64,000 nt of DNA from Streptomyces fradiae (GCF_041270065.1 NZ_CP065958.1:2604001-2668000), one strand, 5' to 3'; positions 8,191-16,720 are shown, counted from the stretch's first letter. Notes: generated by a model from the sequence alone, not told the origin. Numbers and translations: made by a program.

Positions 8191-8826
8191 CTACTCGAAG
8201 CTGGGGTTCGCCGTCCGGGTGCGCTTGATCTCGAAGAAGCCGGGCGTCGCGGCGACGAGCAGGGTGCCGTCCCACAGCCGGGCCGCGGCCTCGCCGCGCG
8301 GGGTCGGGGTGACCACCGGGCCGAAGAAGGAGACCTCGTCGCCGTCCGGGCCGGGCACGGAGATCACCGGGGTGCCGACGTCCTGGCCGACCTTGTCGAT
8401 GCCCTCCTGGTGGGAGGCGCGCAGCTCGGTGTCGTAGGTGTCCTTGTCCATGAAGTCCGCGAGCTCGGCCGGCAGGCCGACGTCGGTGAGCGCGCCGACG
8501 ACCGCCTCGCGGGTCGGGCCCTCGCCGTTGTTGTGGAACCGGGTGCCGAGCGCCGTGTAGAGCTTGCCGACGACCTCGTCGCCGTGCAGCTGCTGGGCCG
8601 CGATCACCACGCGGACCGGGCCCCAGGCCTGGGTCTCCAGCATCTCCCGGTACTGCTCGGGCAGCTCGTCGAGCCGGTTCTCGTTCAGCACGGCCAGGCT
8701 CATGACCTTCCAGCGCACGTCGACCGGGCGCACCTTCTCCACCTCCAGCATCCAGCGGGAGGTCATCCAGGCCCACGGGCACAGCGGGTCGAAGAAGAAC
8801 TCTGCGGTGGTCCTGCTCTCGGACAT
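8191..8826 (-). CDS. DsbA-like mycothiol-dependent reductase (Rv2466c family)
   Basis: 211-residue thioredoxin-fold protein of the DsbA/FrnE class, resembling mycobacterial Rv2466c, which uses mycothiol and reduces nitro-prodrugs. The active-site region is FFFDPLCPWAW. The first Cys (C16) is present, but the second Cys of the CPWC motif known in Rv2466c is Ala (A19), leaving a monothiol site. The cis-Pro region appears as DVGTPVISVPG. The Rv2466c relation fits an actinobacterium that makes mycothiol. The ATG at 8826 follows GAGGAGACTTC. The gene is divergent from pepN, with 144 bases between them. Confidence 0.85.
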   Translation of the reverse strand: MSESRTTAEFFFDPLCPWAWMTSRWMLEVEKVRPVDVRWKVMSLAVLNENRLDELPEQYREMLETQAWGPVRVVIAAQQLHGDEVVGKLYTALGTRFHNNGEGPTREAVVGALTDVGLPAELADFMDKDTYDTELRASHQEGIDKVGQDVGTPVISVPGPDGDEVSFFGPVVTPTPRGEAAARLWDGTLLVAATPGFFEIKRTRTANPSFE

Positions 8827-8970
8827 GAAGTCTCCTCGGCAAAAGGTCTCGGTCAGCGTTGCGCCGAAGGACGCAACGCTTCAAGCCCCGGATCGCATTC
8901 CCCTGTGCCGGGTGACAGTGGCACATGGCAGGATCGGTGCTGTTTCGATGGCGTCACGAAGGAGTGCCCC

Positions 8971-11532
8971 GTGCCCGGTGAGAATCTGTCCCGCGACGAG
9001 GCCCGCGAGCGGGCCGAGCTGCTGACCGTCGACGGGTACGAGGTCCACCTCGACCTGCGTTCGGCGGTCGGCGAGTCCGGGGATGGTGTGCGCACCTTCC
9101 GGTCGGTGACCACGATCCGCTTCCGGCGCACCGGCTCGGGCGACGCCACCTTCGTGGACCTGATCGCCCCCTCGGTGAACGCGGTCACCCTCAACGGGCG
9201 CGAGCTCGACCCGAAGGCCGTCTTCGACGGCTCCCGGATCGCGGTCGACGGCCTCGCCGACGAGAACGTGCTGGTCGTCGACGCCCAGTGCGCCTACAGC
9301 CGCACCGGCGAGGGCATGCACCGCTTCGTCGACCCCGAGGACGGCGAGGTCTACCTCTACACCCAGTACGAGCCGGCCGACGCCCGTCGCGTCTACGCCA
9401 ATTTCGAGCAGCCCGACCTCAAGGCGCCGTACCGCTTCGCGGTGGACGCGCCCGAGGGCTGGACGGTGTGGTCGAACGGCGTGGGCGAGCAGGACGCCGA
9501 CGGACGGTGGCACTTCGCCGAGACGGCGCCCATCTCCACGTACATCACCTGTGTCGTCGCCGGTCCGTACCACTACGTCACGGACACGTACAAGCGCACC
9601 CTCGCCGACGGCTCCGAGCTGGAGATCCCGCTGGGCGCCATGTGCCGCAAGGGGCTCGCCAAGCACTTCGACGCGGACGACGTCTTCCTGATCACCAAGC
9701 AGGGCTTCGACTTCTTCCACGACAACTTCGACTACCCGTACCCCTTCGGGAAGTACGACCAGGCCTTCGTGCCCGAGTACAACCTCGGCGCCATGGAGAA
9801 CCCGGGCATGGTCACCTTCCGCGAGGAGTACATCTACCGCGGCAAGGTCACGCAGGCGGCGTACGAGCGCCGGGCCAACGTGATCCTGCACGAGATGGCC
9901 CACATGTGGTTCGGCGACCTGGTCACCATGGTGTGGTGGGACGACCTGTGGCTGAAGGAGTCCTTCGCCGACTTCATGGGCTCCTTCTCGCTCGCCGAGG
10001 CGACCCGCTTCACCAACAGCTGGGTGACCTTCGCCAACAACCGCAAGGCGTGGGCGTACCGCGCCGACCAGCTGCCGTCCACCCACCCGATCACGGCCGA
10101 CATCCGTGACCTGGAGGACGCCAAGCTGAACTTCGACGGCATCACCTACGCCAAGGGCGCCTCGGTCCTGAAGCAGCTGGTGGCGTACGCGGGCCGGGAC
10201 GCGTTCCTGGAGGGCGCCCGCCGCTACTTCAAGCGCCACGCCTACGGCAACACGCGCCTCAGCGACCTGCTGACCGTCCTGGAGGAGACCTCCGGCCGGG
10301 ACATGAAGGCCTGGGCGAAGTCCTGGCTGCAGACCTCCGGCGTCAACAGCCTCACCCCGGACGTCACCTACGACGCCGAGGGCCGGATCACCGAGCTCGC
10401 CGTGGTCCAGGAGGGCGACGAGCTGCGCCCGCACCGCGCCGCCGTCGGCCTGTACAAGCTCTCCGGCGGGGATCTCGTGCGGTACGCGCGCGTGGAGGCC
10501 GACATCACCGGCGCCCGCACCGTCGTGGCCGAGCTGGCGGGCGCCGAGAAGCCCGACCTGGTCCTGGTCAACGACGACGACCTCACGTACTGCAAGGTCC
10601 GCTTCGACGAGGGCTCGCTCGCCACGCTGCGCGCGCACCTCGGCGACATCACCGACCCGCTGGCCCGCGCGCTGTGCTGGTCGGCGCTGTGGAACCTGAC
10701 CCGCGACGGCCTCATGCCGGCCCGTGACTTCGTCAAGGTCGCGCTGGAGTTCGCGGGCCGCGAGACCGACATCGGCGTGCTGCAGATGGTGCACGCCTGG
10801 GCGCAGTCGGCGGTCACCCACTACGCGGCGCCCGAGTGGCGTCCGGAGGGCGGGCGGCTGCTCGCCGAGGGCGGGCTGCGCGAGCTGCGGCTCGCCGAGC
10901 CGGGCAGCGAGCACCAGCTGACCTGGGCGCGCTTCTTCGCCGCCGTGGCCTCCTCGGACGCCGACCTCCAGCTTCTGGAGGGCCTGCTCGACGGCTCGGC
11001 CGGCATCGACGGCCTCGACGTCGACCAGGAGCTGCGCTGGGCGTTCCTGGAGCCGCTGGCCACCCACGGGCGTGCCGACGAGGCGCGGATCGGCGCGGAG
11101 CTGACCCGGGACGACACCGCGACCGGCAAGCGCCACCAGGTGCGCTGTCTGGCCGCCCGCCCGTCGGCGGCGGTCAAGGCGCAGGCCTGGGCGCAGGTCG
11201 TCGAGTCGGACGCGCTGTCCAACGCCCTGGTGGAGGCGACGATCGCGGGCTTCGTGCGGCCCTCGCAGCGCGAGCTGATCGCGCCGTACGCGGAGAAGTA
11301 CTTCGCGGTGATCGAGCGGATCTGGGCCGAGCGCTCGATCCAGATCGGCATGGACGTGGTGCGCGGGCTGTTCCCGGGGCTGCAGGACCGGGACGAGACG
11401 CTGGCCTCGACCGACGCCTGGCTCGCCGACCACGCCGACGCCGCCCCGGCGCTGCGCCGGCTCGTCCTGGAGGCGCGGGACGACCTGGCCCGGGCGCTGC
11501 GGGCCCAGGAGTGCGACGCGCGCGCCGCGTAG
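8971..11532 (+). CDS. pepN: Aminopeptidase N (M1 family), copy 1
   Basis: Zinc metallopeptidase releasing N-terminal amino acids from peptides, expected in the cytoplasm (no signal peptide). The 853 residues are the normal actinobacterial PepN length. The GAMEN exopeptidase motif is at 273-277, and HEMAHMWFGD with the zinc ligands H307, H311 and E330 gives the complete HEXXH-18-E set. The C-terminal ERAP1-like helical domain follows. The start is GTG 8971 with AAGGAG 7 bases upstream; reading further upstream gives implausible sequence. A paralogue of the same length lies at 21386. Confidence 0.95.
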   Translation: MPGENLSRDEARERAELLTVDGYEVHLDLRSAVGESGDGVRTFRSVTTIRFRRTGSGDATFVDLIAPSVNAVTLNGRELDPKAVFDGSRIAVDGLADENVLVVDAQCAYSRTGEGMHRFVDPEDGEVYLYTQYEPADARRVYANFEQPDLKAPYRFAVDAPEGWTVWSNGVGEQDADGRWHFAETAPISTYITCVVAGPYHYVTDTYKRTLADGSELEIPLGAMCRKGLAKHFDADDVFLITKQGFDFFHDNFDYPYPFGKYDQAFVPEYNLGAMENPGMVTFREEYIYRGKVTQAAYERRANVILHEMAHMWFGDLVTMVWWDDLWLKESFADFMGSFSLAEATRFTNSWVTFANNRKAWAYRADQLPSTHPITADIRDLEDAKLNFDGITYAKGASVLKQLVAYAGRDAFLEGARRYFKRHAYGNTRLSDLLTVLEETSGRDMKAWAKSWLQTSGVNSLTPDVTYDAEGRITELAVVQEGDELRPHRAAVGLYKLSGGDLVRYARVEADITGARTVVAELAGAEKPDLVLVNDDDLTYCKVRFDEGSLATLRAHLGDITDPLARALCWSALWNLTRDGLMPARDFVKVALEFAGRETDIGVLQMVHAWAQSAVTHYAAPEWRPEGGRLLAEGGLRELRLAEPGSEHQLTWARFFAAVASSDADLQLLEGLLDGSAGIDGLDVDQELRWAFLEPLATHGRADEARIGAELTRDDTATGKRHQVRCLAARPSAAVKAQAWAQVVESDALSNALVEATIAGFVRPSQRELIAPYAEKYFAVIERIWAERSIQIGMDVVRGLFPGLQDRDETLASTDAWLADHADAAPALRRLVLEARDDLARALRAQECDARAA

Positions 11533-11547
11533 CCGTACGAGCGGGTG

Positions 11548-11567
11548 GGCCCCCGGTGACGGGGGCC
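11548..11567 (+). terminator. Short GC hairpin after pepN copy 1
   Basis: GGCCCCC (11548-11554) pairs with GGGGGCC (11561-11567) around GGTGAC, shortly after the stop codon. There is no long T run, which is common in Streptomyces. Confidence 0.6.
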
Positions 11568-11671
11568 TACTCGGCACTCGAACGCGCGTACTTTAGCCCC
11601 GGCTTGTCCGGATTCGTCGACGCGCTTGTAACAGCGGTTAGTTGAGGCTCGGACGACGGAAGACCGTCGAC

Positions 11672-12502
11672 ATGAACCACAACACCCCCAAGGCTTCCCT
11701 CTCCCCCCTCCCCCACACCGGCGCCGACCGGTTCCGGGAGGCCCTCCGGCACGCCCGCCCCGAGGCGATGCTCACCGGGCTCGCCGCGCTCTCCCTGCAC
11801 CGCTTCGCCTCCGCTCCCCCGACCGGCATGATCGACCGGGTCGACGTGCTCGTCCCGCGCACCCGCCGGGTGCGGTCCACCGGGCAGGTCCGGGTGGTGC
11901 GGACCGCCGAGCCGCCGCAGCCGGTGGAGATCGACGGGATGCCGGTCGCCCCGGTCCCCCGGGCGCTCGCCGACGCGGTCGCGTCGCTGAACGACGCGGG
12001 CGTGGTACGCCAGCTGCTCACCGAGGCGGTCAGCGGCGGGCACTGCGAACCGGGCGCGGTGGTACGGGAGTTGAACCGGGCCCGGCTGCTGACCCGGCCG
12101 CACGTGGTGGACGCGGTGGACTCGCTGCTCGCCGAGGGCCGGTCGATCGCCGAGGACCGGCTGTACGCGATGGTGCGGGAGTTCGCGCTGCCGGACCCGC
12201 TGTGGAACGTGGACCTGCGGCTGCCGGGCGGCCCGCACCTCGGCGGCGTCGACGCCTACTGGCCGGACCAGGCGGTCGCGGTGGAGCTGGACACCCGGGC
12301 GCCGCGGCAGGACGACGACGCGCTGTGGACGGAGTACACGCGCAAGCGCGAGCACCTGGAGCGGCTCGGCATCACCGTCGTCCACCTCACCCCGCGCAAG
12401 CTGCGCGAGGCGATGGACCAGCAGGCGACCGTGGTCCGTACGGCCCTGATGGCCGCGGCCGACCGGCAGCCGCCCGCCTATGTCGTCGTCCTGCCCCGCT
12501 GA
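11672..12502 (+). CDS. AbiEi-like / PD-(D/E)XK-like protein of unknown role
   Basis: 276 residues from ATG 11672; an in-frame TTG at 11642 is possible but has no ribosome binding site. The N-terminal half (ALRHARPEAMLTGLAALSLHRF, DVLVPRTRRVRSTGQVRVVRT, PRALADAVA) resembles the AbiEi/transcriptional-regulator type of domain. The C-terminal half (HLGGVDAYWPDQAVAVELDT, YTRKREHLERLGITVVHLTP) resembles the small Vsr/DUF559 nuclease-like fold, with D and E-x-D in plausible catalytic spacing. No toxin partner is adjacent. Similar stand-alone proteins are common in actinobacteria. The stop lies 3 bases from the convergent hydrolase. The function is not assigned. Confidence 0.72.
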   Translation: MNHNTPKASLSPLPHTGADRFREALRHARPEAMLTGLAALSLHRFASAPPTGMIDRVDVLVPRTRRVRSTGQVRVVRTAEPPQPVEIDGMPVAPVPRALADAVASLNDAGVVRQLLTEAVSGGHCEPGAVVRELNRARLLTRPHVVDAVDSLLAEGRSIAEDRLYAMVREFALPDPLWNVDLRLPGGPHLGGVDAYWPDQAVAVELDTRAPRQDDDALWTEYTRKREHLERLGITVVHLTPRKLREAMDQQATVVRTALMAAADRQPPAYVVVLPR

Positions 12503-12505
12503 CCC

Positions 12506-13681
12506 CTACTGCTTGGGGGCCGTGCCGCAGAACTCCGCCTCCAGGAGGGGCTGGGTGTCACCCGTCCAGTCGGCGTTGAGGTTCGCGGCGAGCGAGTGCG
12601 CGCCGTCCCTGGTGACCACGGCGTGCGAGGTGGATCCATGGATGCCGCCGCTGTGGCCCCAGACCTCCTTCCCGCAGCTCAGCTTCGTCTGCGTCAGCGC
12701 GAGTCCGTACCGCGTCGACCCCCCGTCGAGGGGAGTGGCGACCGTGTCGGTCATCTCCTTCATCTCGGCCTTCGGGAGCAGTCGGCCCTTGAGCAGGGCG
12801 CGGTAGAAGGTCTGCAGGTCGTTCGCGTCGGAGATCATCTCGCCCGCCGCGCCGGCGAGGCTCGGGTTGAGGTCGCTGACGTCGTGGACCGGTCCGGTGC
12901 CGTCCAGGGTCAGCTTCGAGTACGCGGGTGAATGCGGCTGCGGCATACGGGACTTGGCGCCGGGGACGCTGGTGGCCCGCAGCTTCAGGGGCTTGATGAT
13001 CCGGTTCTCGACGGCCTTGCCGTAGGGGCGGCCGGTGACCTTCTCGATGACCATGCCGGCGAGCACGAAGTTGGTGTTGGAGTAGTTCCAGGAGGTGCCC
13101 GGCGCGAAGTCGGGCTCGTGGGTCATCGCGATGGCGACGAGCTGCTCCGGGGTCCAGGTGTCGTAGCGGTGCTCCAGGAAGCCGGGGCCGAAGACCTTCT
13201 CCTGGAAGCCCGGGTCCTCGGTGTAGCCGTAGATGCCGCTGGTGTGGTTGAGCAGCTGCCGGACGGTGATCTCGCGGCCGTCGTGGCCGTGGCCGCGGAC
13301 CACGCCGGGCAGCCATTTCTCGACCGGGTCGTCGAGGTCGAGCCGGCCCTCGGCCTGGAGCTGGAGCAGCACGGTGGCGGTGAAGGTCTTGGTGATGGAG
13401 CCGACCCGGAAACGGTCGTTGCCGTTGCGCTCGCCGGCGGTGCCGGTCCAGCGGTCCTTGCCGTCCCGGGCCTGCGCGACGGCGCCGGGCACGCCCTCGG
13501 CGACGACCGCGTCCAGGGCCTGCTGGGTGAGGGCGTGGGACGGCTTCGCCGAGGCGGCCGGGGCGGACGGGGCCGCAGTGGCGGCGACGGCGGGTGCGGC
13601 GAGCGCGGTGGCGGTGAGGCCGGCGACCAGTCCGGCGGCGAGGAGGGTACGGACGGTGCGTGCGGTGCGTGTGGCTGACAT
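12506..13681 (-). CDS. Secreted serine hydrolase, beta-lactamase class C / DD-peptidase family
   Basis: 391-residue exported enzyme; likely a D,D-carboxypeptidase, esterase or D-aminopeptidase. The signal peptide is RTLLAAGLVAGLTATALAAP with cleavage near AVAA. Penicillin-binding-type motifs are complete: S95-I-T-K98, Y200-S-N202 and H343-S-G345 in place of KTG, as in R61-like enzymes. The TLLNHTSGI-type phrase appears as RQLLNHTSGIYG. A C-terminal Cys pair (SCGKEV, EAEFCGTAPKQ) may form a disulfide. No beta-lactamase activity can be claimed from sequence. Convergent with the AbiEi-like gene. Confidence 0.93.
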   Translation of the reverse strand: MSATRTARTVRTLLAAGLVAGLTATALAAPAVAATAAPSAPAASAKPSHALTQQALDAVVAEGVPGAVAQARDGKDRWTGTAGERNGNDRFRVGSITKTFTATVLLQLQAEGRLDLDDPVEKWLPGVVRGHGHDGREITVRQLLNHTSGIYGYTEDPGFQEKVFGPGFLEHRYDTWTPEQLVAIAMTHEPDFAPGTSWNYSNTNFVLAGMVIEKVTGRPYGKAVENRIIKPLKLRATSVPGAKSRMPQPHSPAYSKLTLDGTGPVHDVSDLNPSLAGAAGEMISDANDLQTFYRALLKGRLLPKAEMKEMTDTVATPLDGGSTRYGLALTQTKLSCGKEVWGHSGGIHGSTSHAVVTRDGAHSLAANLNADWTGDTQPLLEAEFCGTAPKQ

Positions 13682-13781
13682 GCGGACTCCCGGGTCTCCC
13701 GTGATCGTGAACTGCGGTCACGGGAGGGGACCGCGGGAGGTGAGCGGCGGGTTGAGACCCGTCCGGACGGTTGATCCTTTT

Positions 13782-14249
13782 TCAGCCGTTCGCCGGATCG
13801 GTGAGGTGCGAGCGGCCCGAGGGGGGCCGGTCGCGCCAGAGCTGGAGGCCGATGTCGACGAGATCGACGCGGTCGAGGGCGGGTACGGAGTCGAGCGGGT
13901 GCCAGGCGGCGAGGTCGGTGGAGCCGTCGGTCTCGTGCCGCAGCTCGCCTCCGGTGATCCGCGCCTCGTAGATGATCCGCAGCCCCTGCCAGTCGCCGGG
14001 CCCGCCCATCCGGCGCAGCCAGTTGCGCCGGATGGAGTCGATCCCGAGCAGCACGGTGGGCTCGGCCACGTACCCGGTCTCCTCCTCGACCTCCCGCACG
14101 ACGGTCTCGACCGGCTCCTCGCCGTGGTCCATCCCGCCTCCGGGCAGTGTCCACCGCTTGCGCCCGTCCTTGGCGACCCAGCGGGCGAGCAGTATCTCCC
14201 CGTCCCGGACGCACACGGCGTAGGCCGCCACCCGCAACTCCTGCTTCAT
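13782..14249 (-). CDS. NUDIX hydrolase
   Basis: 155-residue cytoplasmic pyrophosphohydrolase acting on a nucleoside-diphosphate-linked substrate; the actual substrate is unknown. The Nudix box is intact: GGGMDHGEEPVETVVREVEEETGY, read here as two parts, GGGMDHGEEPVE and TVVREVEEETGY, giving G-x5-E-x7-REVEEETG. The N-terminus RVAAYAVCVRDGEILLAR is the usual first strand pair. It lies upstream of the serine hydrolase on the same strand with 100 bases between them, so separate promoters are likely. Confidence 0.93.
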   Translation of the reverse strand: MKQELRVAAYAVCVRDGEILLARWVAKDGRKRWTLPGGGMDHGEEPVETVVREVEEETGYVAEPTVLLGIDSIRRNWLRRMGGPGDWQGLRIIYEARITGGELRHETDGSTDLAAWHPLDSVPALDRVDLVDIGLQLWRDRPPSGRSHLTDPANG

Positions 14250-14281
14250 ACCGGGAGGTTAGGGGGAAACGGGGACGGGCC

Positions 14282-14804
14282 CTAGATCCAGTACGCGGGA
14301 TAGCGCCGTCCCGTCACGCGCGCGCCCGCCAGGCCGACGGCGACCAGGAGCACCGCCGCGAGGGCGAGGAGGGCCAGGAAGGTCCAGAACGGGGGGGTGC
14401 TGGAGGGCGACGATGACCGCGGTGGCGGCGGCCGGGGAGTGGGGGGTGCGGGCGGCGGCCATCACGCCGAGGGCGAGGCCGCCGGCGAGGGCGGCGGACC
14501 AGAGGCCGGGGCCGGCGAGGGCGAGGACGGCGAAGCCGGTGAGGGCGGAGAGGAGCTGGCCGCCGACGACCGAGCGGGGCTGGGCGAGCGGCAGGTCGGG
14601 GGCGCCCGCGACGAGGGCCATGCTGGCGGCGAGCGGCGGGATGAGCAGCGGCTGGTGGAGGACCGTGCCGACGGCGACGAGCAGCAGGAGCGCCGTGACG
14701 CTGATGGCCGTGGAGGCGAGCAGCACGCGCGGGCGGGGCCGGGGCGGCGCCGAGGCGGGCCGGACGGCGACGGCGGGCGCGGCGGCGGGCTGGGCGGTGG
14801 TCAC
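14282..14804 (-). pseudogene. HPP family membrane protein, single-base frameshift
   Basis: Integral membrane protein of the HPP family (several hydrophobic helices; role in nitrite transport is proposed for plant members). It starts at GTG 14804 inside a GTGA overlap with the PPOX stop. The family phrase PLAQPRSVVGGQLLSALTG and TPHSPAAATAVIVALQHPP are in frame. Right after LQHPP the frame breaks at a run of seven G on the plus strand (14391-14397). Removing one base restores FWTFLALLALAAVLLVAVGL and the usual end GRRYPAYWI, with stop at 14282. As written, the frame ends at 14259 with a Pro/Arg-rich tail. Either a sequencing error in the homopolymer or a real or phase-variable mutation. Confidence 0.85.
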
Positions 14805-15700
14805 AGGTGGTCCTTCGCGGTGAGGTTCGAGGCGGGGTGAGCGGCGGGTTGAGGAGTGGGGGTCACGGGGGCCGACCAGCGGATCGGTGTCCGGGCCTGG
14901 ACGGTGTGGTCGAGGCGGAAGCGGACGGTCCGGCCACCGGGGCCGTACTCGGTGTGGGCAAGGCCGGAGAGCTGGAGGGTGGTGCCGGTGGGCCAGTCGA
15001 GCAGGAGCAGTCCGGCGCGCCCGTCGGCGGCGAAGTTGCCGAGGGTGCGGAACATGTCGTTGCCCGGGTAGTCGGGCCAGCTCAGCTCGGTGGGCGATTC
15101 GACGGTGACGAAGCCGGGGCGGCCGCCGCGGTGGCTGACGTCGGCGCCGTCGGGCGTGGCGCTGGCGACGAAGAAGGTGTCGGCGGCCTTGACCAGGCGC
15201 TGCTGGGCGCGGCTGAGCGCGGTGCCGCGCCGCACGGCCCCGACCCCGGGCCCCAGGACGACGCCCGCGTCGCCCGTGCCGTACAGCCGGCGCTGTGACA
15301 CGTACGCGGAACAGTTGGCGAAGACCCGCTCGGTCTCGACGCGCAGCCCGCGCGCGCTGGGGCGGGCGAGGCCGTTGAGGCGCAGCCGGCGCCGGGTGCG
15401 CGGGTCGACGGCGAGGGTGCCGACGGGGGTGCCGGCGGTGTCGGTGTCCATGTCGGTGTCGCTGCCGGTGACCGCCGTGCCGAGCGGGTCGTGGGCGGGG
15501 ATGCCACCGGCGACGGAGAAGGTGTGCGGGCCGGTGGCGCGTGCGAAGCCGGGGCGGCCGGTGAGCAGGCTCGCCCAGACCCGGCCGGCCGGGTCGGCGG
15601 CGCCGAGCACCAGCATCGGCTGGGCCTCCAGGAAGGCGGCGGCCACCGGGGTGATGCCGGTGCGTTCGAGGACGGTGGAGCCGGGGAGGTGCGTGCGCAT
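14801..15700 (-). CDS. Pyridoxamine-5'-phosphate-oxidase-like flavin protein
   Basis: 299 residues from ATG 15700, chosen because GGAGGA stands 5 bases upstream; a further in-frame start at 15745 adds an unlikely Gly-rich leader. It belongs to the PNPOx-like split-barrel superfamily, which uses FMN or F420. Characteristic stretches are MLVLGAADPAGRVWASLLTG near the start and TFFVASATPDGADVSHRGGRPGFV followed by YPGNDMFRTLGNFAADGRAGLLLLDW in the second half. The substrate is unknown. It is first in an operon with the HPP gene (4-base overlap) and divergent from the CGNR regulator, with operators between. Confidence 0.85.
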   Translation of the reverse strand: MRTHLPGSTVLERTGITPVAAAFLEAQPMLVLGAADPAGRVWASLLTGRPGFARATGPHTFSVAGGIPAHDPLGTAVTGSDTDMDTDTAGTPVGTLAVDPRTRRRLRLNGLARPSARGLRVETERVFANCSAYVSQRRLYGTGDAGVVLGPGVGAVRRGTALSRAQQRLVKAADTFFVASATPDGADVSHRGGRPGFVTVESPTELSWPDYPGNDMFRTLGNFAADGRAGLLLLDWPTGTTLQLSGLAHTEYGPGGRTVRFRLDHTVQARTPIRWSAPVTPTPQPAAHPASNLTAKDHL

Positions 15701-15756
15701 GGTTCCTCCAGGGATGCGGGCCCAGGGGCCTGCCCCACCCCTCACGACCGATGACA

Positions 15757-15788
15757 GCTAACCTTTCATCGGGACTTTAGAGGTTAGC
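15757..15788. promoter_or_regulatory. TAACC operator 1 (PPOX side)
   Basis: GCTAACC (15757-15763) and GGTTAGC (15782-15788) are perfect inverted halves, 18 bases apart, in the spacer between the divergent PPOX and CGNR genes. They are likely targets of the CGNR protein. Confidence 0.5.
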
Positions 15789-15812
15789 GACGCCATCGCG
15801 CAACCAGTCACG

Positions 15813-15828
15813 TAACCTTCAAGGGTTA
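15813..15828. promoter_or_regulatory. TAACC operator 2 (CGNR side)
   Basis: TAACCTTCAAGGGTTA is a nearly perfect 16-base palindrome (one G-T mismatch) using the same TAACC/GGTTA half-sites as 15757-15788. It ends 36 bases before the CGNR start. Confidence 0.5.
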
Positions 15829-15864
15829 GTCCGAAAACCGCCGCCGCCGAGGAGGGCGCCCGCC

Positions 15865-16428
15865 ATGACCGTCCCGACCGCCGCCGCCCCCGCCCCCGAC
15901 CCGCGGCCGCTCACCGGCGAGCCCGTCTCCCTGGACCTGCTCAACACCCGCTGGATGGCGGACGGCGTACGGCAGGACCTGCTGACGGACACCGACGGGC
16001 TGGCGATCTGGCTGGCCGCCAACGGACTCGACGGGCGCTTCGCCGCCGACCCGGCCACCCTGCGGCACACCCTCACCGCCCGGGACGCGCTCGGCGCGCT
16101 CGTCGACCGGCCCGGCGACCCGGCGGCCACCGCGCGGGTGGACGCGGTCCTCGACCACGGGCGCATCCGGGCCGTGCTCAGCACCGAGGGCCCGGGCGAG
16201 CGGCCGGAGTTCGCCGACCCCGCCTGGGGTCCCGGCTGGACCGCCGCGCGCGACTACCTCGACCTCCTGCGCACCCAGCCGGACCGGATCCGCAAGTGCG
16301 CCCACGAGGCGTGCATCCTGCACTTCTTCGACACCTCGCGGAACGGGACCCGCCGCTGGTGCTCGATGGCCCTGTGCGGCAACCGGGCCAAGGCCTCCCG
16401 GCACTACGCCCGCACGAAGGACCAGTGA
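15865..16428 (+). CDS. CGNR zinc-finger transcriptional regulator
   Basis: 187-residue likely DNA-binding repressor with an N-terminal ABATE-type (stress-induced regulator) domain (SLDLLNTRWMADGVRQDLL) and the C-terminal CGNR zinc finger. The finger is seen as KCAHEACILHFFDTSRNGTRRWCSM followed by ALCGNRAKASRHYAR, read here in two pieces; four Cys form the zinc site. The ribosome binding site is GGAGG at 15849-15853. It probably regulates itself and the divergent PPOX-HPP operon through the TAACC palindromes in the shared spacer. Confidence 0.92.
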   Translation: MTVPTAAAPAPDPRPLTGEPVSLDLLNTRWMADGVRQDLLTDTDGLAIWLAANGLDGRFAADPATLRHTLTARDALGALVDRPGDPAATARVDAVLDHGRIRAVLSTEGPGERPEFADPAWGPGWTAARDYLDLLRTQPDRIRKCAHEACILHFFDTSRNGTRRWCSMALCGNRAKASRHYARTKDQ

Positions 16429-16540
16429 CCCTTCCCGGCCCTCTCCCCGATCCCCTCCCCAAGCCCCTCCCCGACCCCCTTTCCGGCACCCTCGTCAACC
16501 CCCCTATCAACCCCTATATCGACCCCCGTCCCAACCCTCT
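16429..16540 (+). other. C-rich, G-poor tract (possible Rho loading region)
   Basis: About 110 bases directly after the CGNR stop are dominated by CCCC/TCCCC blocks with few G and little predicted structure (units such as GATCCCCTCCCC and GCCCCTCCCCGACC). This fits a rut-like Rho site or a decayed short repeat. The remaining spacer up to 16720 holds the hairpin at 16542-16569 and presumably the protease promoter. Confidence 0.4.
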
Positions 16541-16541
16541 G

Positions 16542-16569
16542 ACGAATCACCCCTGTTGAGGTGATTCGT
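16542..16569 (+). terminator. Hairpin after the C-rich tract
   Basis: ACGAATCACC (16542-16551) pairs perfectly with GGTGATTCGT (16560-16569), with loop CCTGTTGA and then T-rich TTCTCC. It is a probable terminator for the CGNR gene. Confidence 0.7.
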
Positions 16570-16720
16570 TCTCCGTGGCGCACGATCCCCAGTGGCGGAT
16601 GTGCGCCACGCCCGCATTCCGCCGCCCGGGAACTCTCCCCAAACCCCTGTCACTTGCGAAAGGCTGAGCGGTCATCCGGTACCGAAATCCGGACCCTCTC
16701 CTTTCACTTCAGGGATGTAA

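Noticed and set aside
8881..11577. 898-residue minus-strand frame over pepN copy 1
   Set aside because: Shadow of a well-supported metallopeptidase; no recognisable motif.
14259..14281. HPP gene end as read in the unshifted frame
   Set aside because: The Pro/Arg-rich tail after the G7 run does not look like a membrane protein; the -1 base frame restores the family ending and stops at 14282.
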